A stretch of 42,458 bases of DNA, taken from contig JAOGIM010000014.1 in the NCBI GenBank assembly GCA_028150825.1, forward strand, positions 1 through 42,458, in the 5' to 3' direction. Positions 1 through 8,457 of the stretch are shown here, piece by piece. Both the position numbers and the translations under genes were made by a program. This stretch comes from Paracoccaceae bacterium (GTDB taxonomy: Bacteria; Pseudomonadota; Alphaproteobacteria; Rhodobacterales; Rhodobacteraceae). Each line of letters opens with the position of its first letter. Position 1 is the stretch's first letter. The notes below the pieces were generated by a model. That model was not told the DNA's origin and made no database searches. It saw nothing but the letters and a program-made list of their open reading frames with translations.

Positions 1-28
1 ATTTTATAAATAGGAGTTTTTTTAGAAG

Positions 29-781
29 TTATTTTTTGCGTAATAGATATGTATCCATGATCCAACCGTGATTTTTTCGTGCCTGAGAACGCTGTTTTTT
101 GATAGTGTCAGCGCATGCGCTTAAGGTTCCAGAAATAAGAATTTCTTCTTTCATGCCAAGGTAAGCGCCCCACCAGATATGAAACTGTTCAGGATCAAGT
201 GTTTGGAATGCGGTTTGACCATCCAACATGACAACTAATGTATCACATCCTTCTGGCCAACCGTTAGCTTGTAGTTGACGACCTGTACTGATTGTGACCG
301 AGGCTCCAAGTTCATTTAGAGGAATTCTATGTGCTGCTGTCAAAAGCTGTACGGCTGTTATTCCTGGGATTACATGAGTTTTAACTGTTGTATTTTTTAA
401 TTTCAAGCGCTCAGCAATACGAAGACTACTATCATAAAGGGATGGATCTCCCCAAATCATTAAGGCGATTTTGCCGCCACTTGAATGCGTGGCGTGGATG
501 GTGTCTTGCCAAAGGCCTGCAATGGAGTCGTGCCAATCGTTTACGCGTTTCAGATAGTCAGGTTCTGCTGGATCACGAGATGGGAAATCAAAATAGCTTA
601 TGGGTGGAACGGGCGATAATAGCTTTTCACAAATTTCTGATCTGAGATCAACTAGATCGGCTTTGGTGGCTCCTTTATTTGGGATCAAGATAAGATCTGC
701 CGATTGTAACGCCTGAATTGCCGCTGCCGTGACGTGAGACGGGTTGCCCATTCCAATGCCAACGAGATAGAGCTCAATCAT
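29..781 (-). CDS. cobF: Precorrin-6A synthase (deacetylating), CobF
   Basis: Predicted SAM-dependent C1-methyltransferase of the aerobic cobalamin pathway, converting precorrin-5 to precorrin-6A with loss of acetate. The protein (250 aa, normal for CobF) opens with the tetrapyrrole methylase motif LYLVGIGMGNP and has IALMIWGDPSLYD and HVIPGITAVQLL at the usual distances. The reading frame stays open far upstream (to 964 and beyond), but that part resembles the tail of a CbiM-type permease. I therefore start at the ATG at 781, which precedes MIELYLVGIG and has an AGGA about 10 bases before it. It is the last gene of the second riboswitch-controlled unit and is separated from the other cob genes. 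Family assignment is firm; the start is an inference. Confidence 0.9.
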   Translation of the reverse strand: MIELYLVGIGMGNPSHVTAAAIQALQSADLILIPNKGATKADLVDLRSEICEKLLSPVPPISYFDFPSRDPAEPDYLKRVNDWHDSIAGLWQDTIHATHSSGGKIALMIWGDPSLYDSSLRIAERLKLKNTTVKTHVIPGITAVQLLTAAHRIPLNELGASVTISTGRQLQANGWPEGCDTLVVMLDGQTAFQTLDPEQFHIWWGAYLGMKEEILISGTLSACADTIKKQRSQARKNHGWIMDTYLLRKK

Positions 782-1524
782 GTAAAGGGCGTCCTGAAAA
801 ATCGCGACCCCTGTGTGAAAACAGAGGCTGTGATTGTTGTGTGATAAACTTTCGGCGCGATAAACACGGCCCTGTACTAAACCCGTTTTTTCTAGTGAAG
901 CAAGCGATTTTGCGCCTGCTAAGACTGCTAAGTCTGCAATTGGTTCTATGAGGATGACCAGCATGTATGCGACGCCAAACGATGTAACTGCAGCGATGTT
1001 TTCCGCGCCAAACTCTTGGCCATAGAATGCCCAGAAAGCGACTCAAGCCACAACGCCAGCCTGACAGGTGGTCGATAGCTTAAGAGCCTGAGTGTAGGTC
1101 AGATCGATATAGGCGGTGTTGGGCGCAATTATGCGTTTCGCCATAGCTGTGACAGCAAACAATGGCACCAAAAGAGTTGTAACGTTGATAAAATACTGAG
1201 GAAGGTCCCCAGCCGCGAACAAAACGCCTTGTAACAACAAACCAAGGGCCAAACCAAAGGCAGCAGGAGCAGCACCAAAGATTAAGAACAGTGTTGAGCC
1301 AAGGATAAAATGAACCTCTGACACTCCAACTGGGAAATGCGGCAACACTTGAAAAAACGTAAATGTGCTTGCCATGGCAAGAAGTGCGCGCGATGCAAAC
1401 GATGCAGGACCTGCAGCTTTCAACGTTTCAAAAGCTAATTTCATTAATAAGCGCCAGCTCCAACTGCTGTTGCATAGCTAAATGCAATTTTTACACCATT
1501 CACAATGCCGGGTTCTAAGTGCAT
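782..1524 (-). pseudogene. Broken CbiM-type cobalt ECF permease
   Basis: Conceptual translation gives a cobalt/nickel ECF permease of the CbiM type known from Rhodobacter relatives. It has an N-terminus MHLEPGIVNGVKIAFSYATA, a hydrophobic core with FPVGVSEVHFILGST and FGAAPAAFGLALGL, then a C-terminal part with VAFWAFYGQEFGAEN and VILIEPIADLAVLA. It is not one open frame. A stop at 1444-1446 follows residue 26, where one missing base would restore the frame, and the second segment restarts at an ATG overlapping that stop (TAATG). A TGA at 1043-1045 then stands where homologues, as I remember them, have Trp (AWVAFW). After the TGA the frame runs without a stop into cobF. Two lesions suggest real decay, though sequencing errors are possible. 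The position directly behind a B12 riboswitch fits cobalt uptake. Confidence 0.8.
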
Positions 1525-1594
1525 CCTATATTCCTTCACTCACTATCCTGTGAGTACTTTAAAATTATATTAGGGTCGAACTTTAAAACATCTA

Positions 1595-1776
1595 GTGCGG
1601 TTGTTGGCCGGTCTCCGGGCTTGCAGAGTGGATTGAGTGCTCCGCCTTCTCATGCCGTGGGTACAATGGCCTTTTAACGCCCTCTTTTCCTACCGTGGCG
1701 GGGGTGCGCCGGATTTAGAACTTCCTTACCGGCTTCCCGTTTCACCATCGTATCGTTACGCAGGCACCATCCGCAC
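1595..1776 (-). promoter_or_regulatory. Cobalamin (AdoCbl-type) riboswitch, upstream of cbiM-cobF
   Basis: Read on the minus strand, the stretch has the conserved B12 aptamer blocks in order: an AACGGGAAGCCGGT segment, an AATCCGGCGCACCCCCGCC block close to the B12-box, and the 3' element AAGCCCGGAGACCGGCC. The ends GTGCGG (1776-1771) and CCGCAC (1600-1595) can pair as a closing P1 stem. The start of cbiM lies about 70 bases downstream. It should turn expression of the cobalt permease and cobF down when cobalamin is plentiful. I see no clear hairpin plus U-tract, so control of translation initiation is as likely as termination. Confidence 0.9.
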
Positions 1777-1779
1777 TCT

Positions 1780-1808
1780 TAATTAAGCATGCCAGATAAA
1801 ATGGTCAA
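1780..1808 (-). promoter_or_regulatory. Sigma-70-type promoter of the cbiM-cobF riboswitch leader
   Basis: On the minus strand, TTGACC (1808-1803) is followed after 17 bases by TAATTA (1785-1780). Transcription would begin at about 1773, within a few bases of the 5' arm of the riboswitch P1 stem. This agreement between promoter spacing and riboswitch end supports the call. It lies only about 50 bases after the cobA stop, and I see no strong terminator between, so some read-through from the large cob operon is possible. Confidence 0.6.
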
Positions 1809-1856
1809 CATAAATCACGACATATTTGGTGTATCTCCAACATATCTCCCTGTCTT

Positions 1857-2570
1857 CTAGGCCAATGGGCCGAGCAAGATAATTCCAGGGGCCGATCCCG
1901 TCTCATTACTGAGTTGCTCTGCCAATTGCTCTAGAGTTGAATGGGTCAGTTTTTGATCTGGAAGCGAGATACTCTCTGCCAAAAGTGCTTTTGTGTCTTT
2001 GGACAGACCATTTTCAATCAGGCGTCTTGCAAGATTGGGGAAAGTTCGTTTGGGCATATATATGACGCTTGTGCAGAATGGATCTGCCAAAGCCTTGAGG
2101 TTCAGATCGTCCGGCAGTAAGCCGGTGATATCGTGGCCTGTCACAAATTGTAATCTACGCGCTGAGAGGCGGCGGGTCAGTGGAATCGTGGCTGCAGCCG
2201 CCGCTGCGCTTGCGGCCGTTACTCCAGGAATTATTTCAAACGAAATATTGGCGTCTTGCAGGGCGGTGATCTCTTCTTCTAGCCGTCCAAATATACCAGG
2301 ATCACCAGATTTGAGTCGCACGACTTTCACACCCTGTGATGCATAATCGACCAAAAGACGGCTGACGTGATGCTGTTTAGGAGACTGGCGTCCAGCGCGC
2401 TTTCCTACGCCGACCAAATTGGCCTGACTGCTCACATAGTCAAGGATTGGCCCGGAAGATAAGTCATCAAATAAAACAACCTTTGCGTCTTTAAGACGAT
2501 CCACCGCCTTCAGCGTCAACAGTTCAGGATCACCTGGACCTGATCCTACAAAGCTCACAAAGCCAGTCAT
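1857..2570 (-). CDS. cobA: Uroporphyrinogen-III C-methyltransferase, CobA
   Basis: SAM-dependent methyltransferase that makes precorrin-2 from uroporphyrinogen III, the entry step to corrins and siroheme. The protein (237 aa) shows the family signature: VSFVGSGPGDPELLTLKA at the N-terminus, VVRLKSGDPGIFGR near residue 85, and FEIIPGVTAASAAAA near 112, followed by IPLTRR and FVTGHD. It is a stand-alone SUMT without the CysG N-terminal domain. Its ATG overlaps the cobB stop by 4 bases (ATGA), so it is the last gene of the translationally coupled run. Confidence 0.95.
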   Translation of the reverse strand: MTGFVSFVGSGPGDPELLTLKAVDRLKDAKVVLFDDLSSGPILDYVSSQANLVGVGKRAGRQSPKQHHVSRLLVDYASQGVKVVRLKSGDPGIFGRLEEEITALQDANISFEIIPGVTAASAAAAAATIPLTRRLSARRLQFVTGHDITGLLPDDLNLKALADPFCTSVIYMPKRTFPNLARRLIENGLSKDTKALLAESISLPDQKLTHSTLEQLAEQLSNETGSAPGIILLGPLA

Positions 2571-3874
2571 CTTTTTGCCTCGGCAATCATATGAAAAAAC
2601 GTGCCAGTTACGTGATCTCGCACAGACCCCGTTTCAATCACTGGATTGCCATCTGCATCAAATACATCTGCCAAGGGTTGATCGGGTTCGTCGAGGATAG
2701 TGGAATAGTGAAATTCATGCCCCCGCAGCTCCGTTCCCGCTGCAAAACCAAGGGCAGATGACTTCAGGGCTGCTTGTCGATAGCCCAGATGGAATTTTCG
2801 TTTTTCATAACTGGTAATTAGACCAAGTAATCCTGCCATTTTGTGACGAGTTCCGTCTGCGTCTATTAAAATTTCTCCGAGTGCCATATAACCACCGCAC
2901 TCGCCGTGTACTGGTTTGTCCCTGGCGTGGTTTCGAAGCGATGTTAGGAACCTATTGGCACTAGCGATAACGCCCGCGTGAAGTTCGGGGTATCCTCCGG
3001 GTAGCCAGACTAAATCTGCGTCGGGAACAGCCTCATTGGCCAAAGGCGAAAAGGGAAGTATTTCAGCACCTGCTGATCTCCAGCCTTTCAGCAAGTGAGG
3101 ATAGGTAAATGAAAACGCTGCGTCTCTGGCTAAGGCAATCCTTTGTGCAGGTGGCGGCGAAAGTGCACCTTGAACAATAGGTTGAGCGCCTTTAGACGCA
3201 TTTTTGATCGCCTCTATATCAACATGAGAGCGCAAAAATTCTGCATAATTCGAGATCGCCTTTTCAAGATCGGGGTGTTCTATAGCCTGAATCAATCCCA
3301 AATGACGTTCGGGCAGGGCCAGATCACCGCGACGCGGCAGGACGCCCAAAACAGGAATGCCTGCTTTGTCCATTCCGCGCCGGGCAAGGCGTTCATGACG
3401 TGGGCTTGCTACGCGGTTCAGGATTACACCAGCAAATGGCAGCTCAGGTGCATAGTGCATAAACCCAAGAGCTGTTGCTGCTGCTGATTGCGCTTGACCG
3501 CTAACATCGATCACCAAAACCACTGGCCATTCCATTCGTGTGGCAGTCTCAGCACTGCTGCCGAATCCGCTTGCGCCTTTTGTTGCAACGCCGTCGTAGA
3601 GGCCCATCGACCCTTCCGAAATAGCTATATCTGCCCCATCAGCCTGTGCTGAAATCGCGTGCAACAATCCGTTATCCATTGCCCAGCTATCCAAATTGTA
3701 AGAAGGACGCCGAGCTGCCGCGTGGTGGAACGCGGGGTCGATGTAGTCGGGACCACTTTTAAACGGCTGCACGACTAATCCAGTATCTGCAAGCGCGCGT
3801 AAGAGGCCCAACATAACCGTGGTTTTTCCAGTTCCCGAACTTGGAGCCGAGATCATAAGCCCGTTTGGTATCAT
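2567..3874 (-). CDS. cobB: Cobyrinic acid a,c-diamide synthase, CobB
   Basis: ATP- and glutamine-dependent amidation of the a and c side chains of (hydrogeno)byrinic acid. The N-terminal half is a dethiobiotin-synthetase-like P-loop domain with [10 protein letters not shown] at about 10-19 and [13 protein letters not shown] at 38-50. The C-terminal half is a class I glutamine amidotransferase with [10 protein letters not shown] and the nucleophile Cys326 in [11 protein letters not shown], plus HEFHYS near the end. At 435 aa it is of normal length. It shares ATGA overlaps with cobM upstream and cobA downstream. The neighbouring cobN suggests that, as in other aerobic pathways, hydrogenobyrinate rather than cobyrinate is the substrate. 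Confidence 0.95.
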   Translation of the reverse strand: MIPNGLMISAPSSGTGKTTVMLGLLRALADTGLVVQPFKSGPDYIDPAFHHAAARRPSYNLDSWAMDNGLLHAISAQADGADIAISEGSMGLYDGVATKGASGFGSSAETATRMEWPVVLVIDVSGQAQSAAATALGFMHYAPELPFAGVILNRVASPRHERLARRGMDKAGIPVLGVLPRRGDLALPERHLGLIQAIEHPDLEKAISNYAEFLRSHVDIEAIKNASKGAQPIVQGALSPPPAQRIALARDAAFSFTYPHLLKGWRSAGAEILPFSPLANEAVPDADLVWLPGGYPELHAGVIASANRFLTSLRNHARDKPVHGECGGYMALGEILIDADGTRHKMAGLLGLITSYEKRKFHLGYRQAALKSSALGFAAGTELRGHEFHYSTILDEPDQPLADVFDADGNPVIETGSVRDHVTGTFFHMIAEAKR

Positions 3875-4659
3875 TCGTTTTGTCCTGAGCTAAATGGTGA
3901 ACTTGCTGATTGTGGGCGGAAACGACGGTCGTAATCCGTGGCGTATAGGCAACTTTCTTCAAAGTCCTCTCCGGCGAGTGCCTGACCAACCAAAATCAAC
4001 GCGGTGCGCTCGATGCCATGAGGCATGTCATCGCGCAGGTTTTGCAGCGTTGAACGGATAATTTTTTGATCTGGCCAACTGGCGCGAAAGGCGACGGCAA
4101 CGGCACAGTCGGTACCGTAATATGGTGTAAGATCAGCAATCACTTGTTCGAGATTATGGATCGAAAGGTGGATTGCCAAAGTGGCACCTGTTGCGGCAAA
4201 GTTCTTAAGAGTTTCATCCTTTGGCATTGACGAGGCGCGACCCGGTGTTCTGGTCAGAATGACAGACTGCGAAATGCCCGGTAACGTAAGCTCTGTCCCC
4301 AAAGCTGCTGCTGCGGCTGCAAAAGAGGGCACACCTGGTGTCATTGATACGGCGATTCCCTCGGCGCGCAACCTGCGCAATTGTTCCCCCATCGCGGACC
4401 AGATGGAAAGATCCCCAGAATGCAACCGTGCCACGTCCTGCCCGGCAGCGTCAGCTTTCTTTATTTCTTCAATGATTGCATTCAGGTCCATTGACGCTGT
4501 ATTGACGATATTTGCATTTGGCGGACAGTGAGATAAAATTTCTTTTGGCACAAGCGAGCCTGCATAAAGACAGACTGGACAGGCAGCAATAATATCTCTA
4601 CCCCGTATCGTCAGCAGATCCGCCGCCCCTGGACCAGCGCCAATAAAATGAACAGTCAT
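3871..4659 (-). CDS. cobM: Precorrin-4 C11-methyltransferase, CobM
   Basis: Methylates precorrin-4 at C11 to give precorrin-5. The protein (262 aa) begins [20 protein letters not shown] and contains [13 protein letters not shown], a CobM/CbiF hallmark, then [17 protein letters not shown] and [16 protein letters not shown]. The N- and C-terminal lobes of the tetrapyrrole methylase fold are complete. It overlaps cobE and cobB by 4 bases each. The call over other cob methyltransferases rests on the LYAGS and HSGDLS motifs. Confidence 0.95.
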   Translation of the reverse strand: MTVHFIGAGPGAADLLTIRGRDIIAACPVCLYAGSLVPKEILSHCPPNANIVNTASMDLNAIIEEIKKADAAGQDVARLHSGDLSIWSAMGEQLRRLRAEGIAVSMTPGVPSFAAAAAALGTELTLPGISQSVILTRTPGRASSMPKDETLKNFAATGATLAIHLSIHNLEQVIADLTPYYGTDCAVAVAFRASWPDQKIIRSTLQNLRDDMPHGIERTALILVGQALAGEDFEESCLYATDYDRRFRPQSASSPFSSGQNE

Positions 4660-5036
4660 GAGTTGTCTCCTTTTGCAAAGGCGCAGGTTGTTAGCCGGTC
4701 TTGCGAGACGATCCGTCCACCCAAAAGCCGACTGTTAACTCCAGCTGCTGCCAAAGCTGTGGCTTCCGCTAGGCTGCCAGTCTTATATAATTGGAAAGAT
4801 AAATTTGAATGATTTATGGTGTCTTGAGAGGCGATTTCCGCGTCACTGACTGCGATAATCATAATCCCGGTGCGCTGTGATAACTCAATAAACGCATCTG
4901 TTTGGGATTTTTGGACGTGCGTTGCCAAGGCATTCACATGACCCTCGCCAAGATGGGTTTTGCAAAGCTCGCTATAAAGCTCCAGTAGGCTTTCAATCCC
5001 AGCCTCCTGCCGAAATCCAAATCCAGCTGTAATCAT
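4656..5036 (-). CDS. cobE: CobE / CbiG C-terminal domain protein
   Basis: Small protein (126 aa) related to the C-terminal domain of CbiG. CobE is found with aerobic cobalamin clusters, but its exact biochemical role is not settled as far as I know. The start [12 protein letters not shown] and the [13 protein letters not shown] segment fit the family. A longer frame starts at 5051, but the ATG at 5036 forms an ATGA overlap with the cobL stop, exactly like the other junctions here, so I use it. It also overlaps the next gene, cobM, by 4 bases. Confidence 0.85.
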   Translation of the reverse strand: MITAGFGFRQEAGIESLLELYSELCKTHLGEGHVNALATHVQKSQTDAFIELSQRTGIMIIAVSDAEIASQDTINHSNLSFQLYKTGSLAEATALAAAGVNSRLLGGRIVSQDRLTTCAFAKGDNS

Positions 5037-6232
5037 AGGATGACGCTCCACTGAATAATTGGGTATGTGGCTTTCCAGCTGCGCTTTGAGCCAAGCGGTT
5101 CAGCTTGAGATAGGTCAATTCGCATAAGCTCGCCACCCAGACGTTGATGCCAGCTGGTTAAAAGAGATTCGCTTTCAAGCGTCACTGCATTTGCCACCAA
5201 ACGCGTACCTTTAGGAAGACGTACCTCTAATGCTTGAAGTAACTCTTTAGAAAGCCCCCCACCGATAAATACTGCATCAGGCATTGGGAGAGCCTCTAGA
5301 CACCCGGGCGCCACTCCTGTCATAACTTTTAAGCGATCCACGCCAAGGTCTTTTGCGTTGCTTGAAATGCACTGACTTCGGGTTTGGTTTTGTTCAATTG
5401 AAAAAGCGTTGCAAGCGGGGTGGCATAACAGCCACTCAATTGCAATGGAACCTGATCCTGATCCTATATCCCACAACATCTCACCGGCTCTTGGTGCAAG
5501 GGCAGATATGGTCAGAGCGCGCACTGGACGTTTGGTGATCTGTCCATCGTTTTGAAAAATTGCATCATCTTGACCGCTCGCCATAGACAAAGTTTTTTGC
5601 CCAAGGACATGGATAGCCACCATAACGGGATGCGAGACATCTTTAAAGTCATATTCGTTGGCTGAAATGCTGCGGTGACGCATGCGTGGCCCGCCGAGGG
5701 CTTCCAGAATATGGAGCATGGACTTACCAAGATCCAAGCTCACGAGATATGTGGCAAGTTCGCCGACTGAAGTTCCGTTTCGTAAAGTGACCAATAGTCT
5801 TTGCCCGAGTTGCAGGTCTCGTCGCATTCTTTCGAATGGAGCAGCATGAAGACCGTGACAAATGAGTTGCTCCATCTGCCAACCCAAACGCGCAGCGGCC
5901 AAATTGAAAGAAGATGGTGATGCAAGAGTGTGCCACTCGCCCGCATCCAGATGGCTTACCATAACAGACCCTGCCCCAAACCAAAATGGATCACCAGAAG
6001 ACAACATAACCGTTGGGCTTCCTTTCTGAGCCAAAAGTTGGGCAATTCCGTCTTTGAAAGGAACTGGCCATTCCAAGCCTTTTATTGCCAATTCTGCAGG
6101 CAGTAACTTTAAGTGGCGCTTTGCGCCGAATATCATCTGGGCGTTTTGAAGTGTCTTTAGGCTTGCAGGTGGCAAGCCTTCTAGTCCATCTTCTCCAATA
6201 CCAACAATTGTTAACCAAGCAGCATCATACAT
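5033..6232 (-). CDS. cobL: Precorrin-6Y C5,15-methyltransferase (decarboxylating), CobL
   Basis: Fused CbiE-CbiT enzyme that methylates precorrin-6B at C5 and C15 and decarboxylates the acetate side chain, giving precorrin-8X. The N-terminal CbiE-like half starts WLTIVGIGEDGLEGLPPAS and includes VMLSSGDPFWFGAG. The C-terminal CbiT-like half has LWDIGSGSGSIAIEWL (SAM-binding motif I) and PDAVFIGGGLS. The frame is open to 6286, but the ATG at 6232 gives the natural start MYDAAWLTIVG and 399 aa, normal for CobL. This ATG shares a CATG with the cobK start on the other strand. The stop overlaps cobE (ATGA). Confidence 0.94.
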   Translation of the reverse strand: MYDAAWLTIVGIGEDGLEGLPPASLKTLQNAQMIFGAKRHLKLLPAELAIKGLEWPVPFKDGIAQLLAQKGSPTVMLSSGDPFWFGAGSVMVSHLDAGEWHTLASPSSFNLAAARLGWQMEQLICHGLHAAPFERMRRDLQLGQRLLVTLRNGTSVGELATYLVSLDLGKSMLHILEALGGPRMRHRSISANEYDFKDVSHPVMVAIHVLGQKTLSMASGQDDAIFQNDGQITKRPVRALTISALAPRAGEMLWDIGSGSGSIAIEWLLCHPACNAFSIEQNQTRSQCISSNAKDLGVDRLKVMTGVAPGCLEALPMPDAVFIGGGLSKELLQALEVRLPKGTRLVANAVTLESESLLTSWHQRLGGELMRIDLSQAEPLGSKRSWKATYPIIQWSVIL

Positions 6233-6989
6233 GGCAATTAATCTTCTTATACTGGCTGGCACGATAGAGGCTACGCGCCTCGCCAAAGAAATCAGTGATG
6301 CGGGTGTAAACGCTATTTTGTCTTACGCGGGGCGCGTTGAGCGAGTCAAACCCCAACCCTTGCCAAAACGCGTCGGCGGATTTGGCGGGGTAGCTGGGCT
6401 TTGTGACTATATAGAAGGCTCTGCGATTACGCATGTGATCGATGCTACGCATCCGTTTGCTATTCAAATGAGCCGCAATGCCGTTGATTCCTGCGCGCAT
6501 TTGAAAGTGCCCTTGCTGGCTTTGAGCAGGCCGCCTTGGACCGTACAAAGGGGCGATTCCTGGATCCGTGTGGACAGTATTTCTGCCGCTGTTGACTGGC
6601 TTCAAATTCCTGCGCGTCGCGTCATGCTCGCCGTTGGGCGCATGCATATTTATGAATTTTCTTTGCAGCCTCAGCATCGCTACCTCTTGCGTCTGGTTGA
6701 CCCCCCCACGTCTGACATTCCTCTGTCCAATTTTGAAAGCATTATTTCGCGTGGGCCTTTTACCATAGAGAATGACATCGCCCTTTTGCAAAGCCATAAA
6801 ATAGAATTGCTTGTGTCCAAAAATTCTGGAGGAACTGGAGCGCGCAGTAAAATTGATGCCGCCCGCTACCTTGGACTTCCAGTCATCATGATCAATCGGC
6901 CTGAACTGAATCGGGAACGTCAAGAAGTTGAGGATATTTCGGAGGCGCTGCAGTGGTTGTTTCATGGAGCCCAAAACCTTGGGGTATAA
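6231..6989 (+). CDS. cobK: Precorrin-6A reductase, CobK
   Basis: NADPH-dependent reduction of precorrin-6A to precorrin-6B. The protein (252 aa) begins INLLILAGTIEATRLAKEI and has VIDATHPFAIQMS, LLALSRPPW and the C-terminal LLVSKNSGGTGARSKIDAA, all typical of CobK/CbiJ. It is the only gene of the run on the plus strand. Its ATG is interleaved with the cobL ATG in one CATG, and its 3' end overlaps cobJ by 28 bases in a convergent arrangement. Any promoter must lie inside cobL, and I see no strong ribosome binding site. An inverted cobK occurs in other alphaproteobacterial clusters as I remember it. Confidence 0.94.
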   Translation: MAINLLILAGTIEATRLAKEISDAGVNAILSYAGRVERVKPQPLPKRVGGFGGVAGLCDYIEGSAITHVIDATHPFAIQMSRNAVDSCAHLKVPLLALSRPPWTVQRGDSWIRVDSISAAVDWLQIPARRVMLAVGRMHIYEFSLQPQHRYLLRLVDPPTSDIPLSNFESIISRGPFTIENDIALLQSHKIELLVSKNSGGTGARSKIDAARYLGLPVIMINRPELNRERQEVEDISEALQWLFHGAQNLGV

Positions 6990-7714
6990 ACAATTGGGCT
7001 TTTGTCAGGGCGTTGAATTATCCGCGTCTGTGAGGATCCTACGATGACCATTGTGCGCATGTCTGCCATTTGTGGTGTCGCTTCCGTCAGGGGTACGACA
7101 TTTATAGTTTCTTGTGGGCTAGAAACTGCACGTGCAAATATTACGGGTCTGGTATCTTTGCAGACAGAATTCAAAATACGTAGAGCCTTTTCAAATCCCT
7201 GCGGCCGAGATTTTGAGCGCGGATTGTAAAACGCCATTGCAAAATCGGCCTCCGCTGATAATCGTAAACGTCTTTCTATAATTTCCCAAGGCTTCAAATT
7301 GTCGCTTAAGTTAATGGTACAAAAATCATGGCCCAAGGGGGCGCCGACACGCGCGGCAGCGGCAAGCATTGCAGTGATGCCAGGTAGAACATCTATGTCA
7401 ATTGTCCGCCAAGCTTCCGGTCCGTCTTCAAGGGCTTCAAATACGGCTGCTGCCATAGCAAACACACCTGGATCGCCAGAGGAAACAACAATTACTTTGT
7501 TGCCCTTTAGTGCCAGTTGCAACGCGTGCTTGGCTCGATCCAGTTCGACACGGTTATCAGAGCCATGCAGCCTAAGGCCAGGGCGTTCAGTTACGCGCGC
7601 AATATAAGGAAAGTACCCGATGACATCACTTGCTTTGGCAAGTGCGTGCTGTACCTGCGGCGTTAATAAAGTCTCGTCCCCAGGACCCATCCCAACAATT
7701 TTGAGCCAACCCAT
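6962..7714 (-). CDS. cobJ: Precorrin-3B C17-methyltransferase, CobJ
   Basis: Methylates precorrin-3B at C17 with ring contraction to precorrin-4. The protein (250 aa) starts WLKIVGMGPGDETLLTPQ, followed by VIGYFPYI (the YxxY segment typical of CobJ), VIVVSSGDPGVFAMAAAV and IDVLPGITAMLAAAARVGAP. MAFYNPRSKSRPQ is a further CobJ signature. Its ATG shares one base with the cobI stop (TAATG). The last 28 bases overlap the 3' end of cobK on the opposite strand, so the two transcripts are complementary there. Confidence 0.95.
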   Translation of the reverse strand: MGWLKIVGMGPGDETLLTPQVQHALAKASDVIGYFPYIARVTERPGLRLHGSDNRVELDRAKHALQLALKGNKVIVVSSGDPGVFAMAAAVFEALEDGPEAWRTIDIDVLPGITAMLAAAARVGAPLGHDFCTINLSDNLKPWEIIERRLRLSAEADFAMAFYNPRSKSRPQGFEKALRILNSVCKDTRPVIFARAVSSPQETINVVPLTEATPQMADMRTMVIVGSSQTRIIQRPDKSPIVYTPRFWAP

Positions 7715-8457
7715 TACGGCCGTCGCCCTTGACCATGGACAACGATTATTGAGAAATAGGGCGTTACATTTTCACTAACAGCGCTCAATTTTTGGACTGA
7801 GCTGTTTTCCATAGCGGCATATTGAATGAGCCAGGCCTTTTCATAAAGATTGTTTGCTTTGAGCGCCTCGCAAATTTTTTCAAAATTACGCCCAATTTTC
7901 ATGATGACTAATGCATTTGTATCAGCCATGCGATGCGTTAGTTCTTCCTTGGGCAGTGTGCCTAGTAAGACGGTTAAAACATCGTCACCCCATGTTATAG
8001 GGATGCCGGTCTGCGTCCAAGCGGCCGACATGCCGGTAATGGCGGGAATAACAGTGACAGGCTGCGTTTGCTTGACCCGCGTGTAAAGATGCATAAAGGA
8101 CCCATAAAAAAATGGATCGCCCTCGCATAAAACACATACGCTTTGTCCACGATCGGACAGATTGCGCACATGCTTTGCACAATTTTGGTAAAACTCAGAT
8201 AAAATGTCATTATAGCGTGGATCTGACAGCGGTATTTCTGTTGTAACTGGATATTCCATTGCAAATTCAATAGCCTCTGGGTGAAGTAGCCCCTCTACAA
8301 TTGAGCGTGCATGACCCTTGCGTCCAGCTTTTCGAAAATATGCAACATGACTGGCTGTGCGAATGAGGCGATCTGCCTTGACGCTCATCAACTCGGGGTC
8401 TCCCGGTCCCAAGCCGATGCCAAAGATCGTGCCTTTATTCATGTTAGTTTTGCTCAT
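7714..8457 (-). CDS. cobI: Precorrin-2 C20-methyltransferase, CobI
   Basis: Second SAM-dependent methylation of the pathway, precorrin-2 to precorrin-3A. The protein (247 aa) has GTIFGIGLGPGDPELMSVKA near the N-terminus, then CVLCEGDPFFYGSFMHLY, VIPAITGMSAAWTQTGIP and a C-terminal NALVIMKIGRN segment, a combination typical of CobI/CbiL. Start MSKTNMNKG is chosen because it gives the ATGA overlap with cobH. An internal ATG five codons on is possible. Confidence 0.95.
   Translation of the reverse strand: MSKTNMNKGTIFGIGLGPGDPELMSVKADRLIRTASHVAYFRKAGRKGHARSIVEGLLHPEAIEFAMEYPVTTEIPLSDPRYNDILSEFYQNCAKHVRNLSDRGQSVCVLCEGDPFFYGSFMHLYTRVKQTQPVTVIPAITGMSAAWTQTGIPITWGDDVLTVLLGTLPKEELTHRMADTNALVIMKIGRNFEKICEALKANNLYEKAWLIQYAAMENSSVQKLSAVSENVTPYFSIIVVHGQGRRP

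Noticed and set aside
1043-1045. TGA in cbiM read as selenocysteine or as Trp by a changed code
   Set aside because: Many genes here end in TGA in ATGA overlaps (cobB, cobM, cobL and others), so TGA is a working stop. The homologue position is Trp, not Cys, and no SECIS-like element was seen.
6225-6974. 249-residue minus-strand frame opposite cobK
   Set aside because: It is the complement of cobK. The plus-strand product matches CobK throughout, and the minus-strand product has no known motif.
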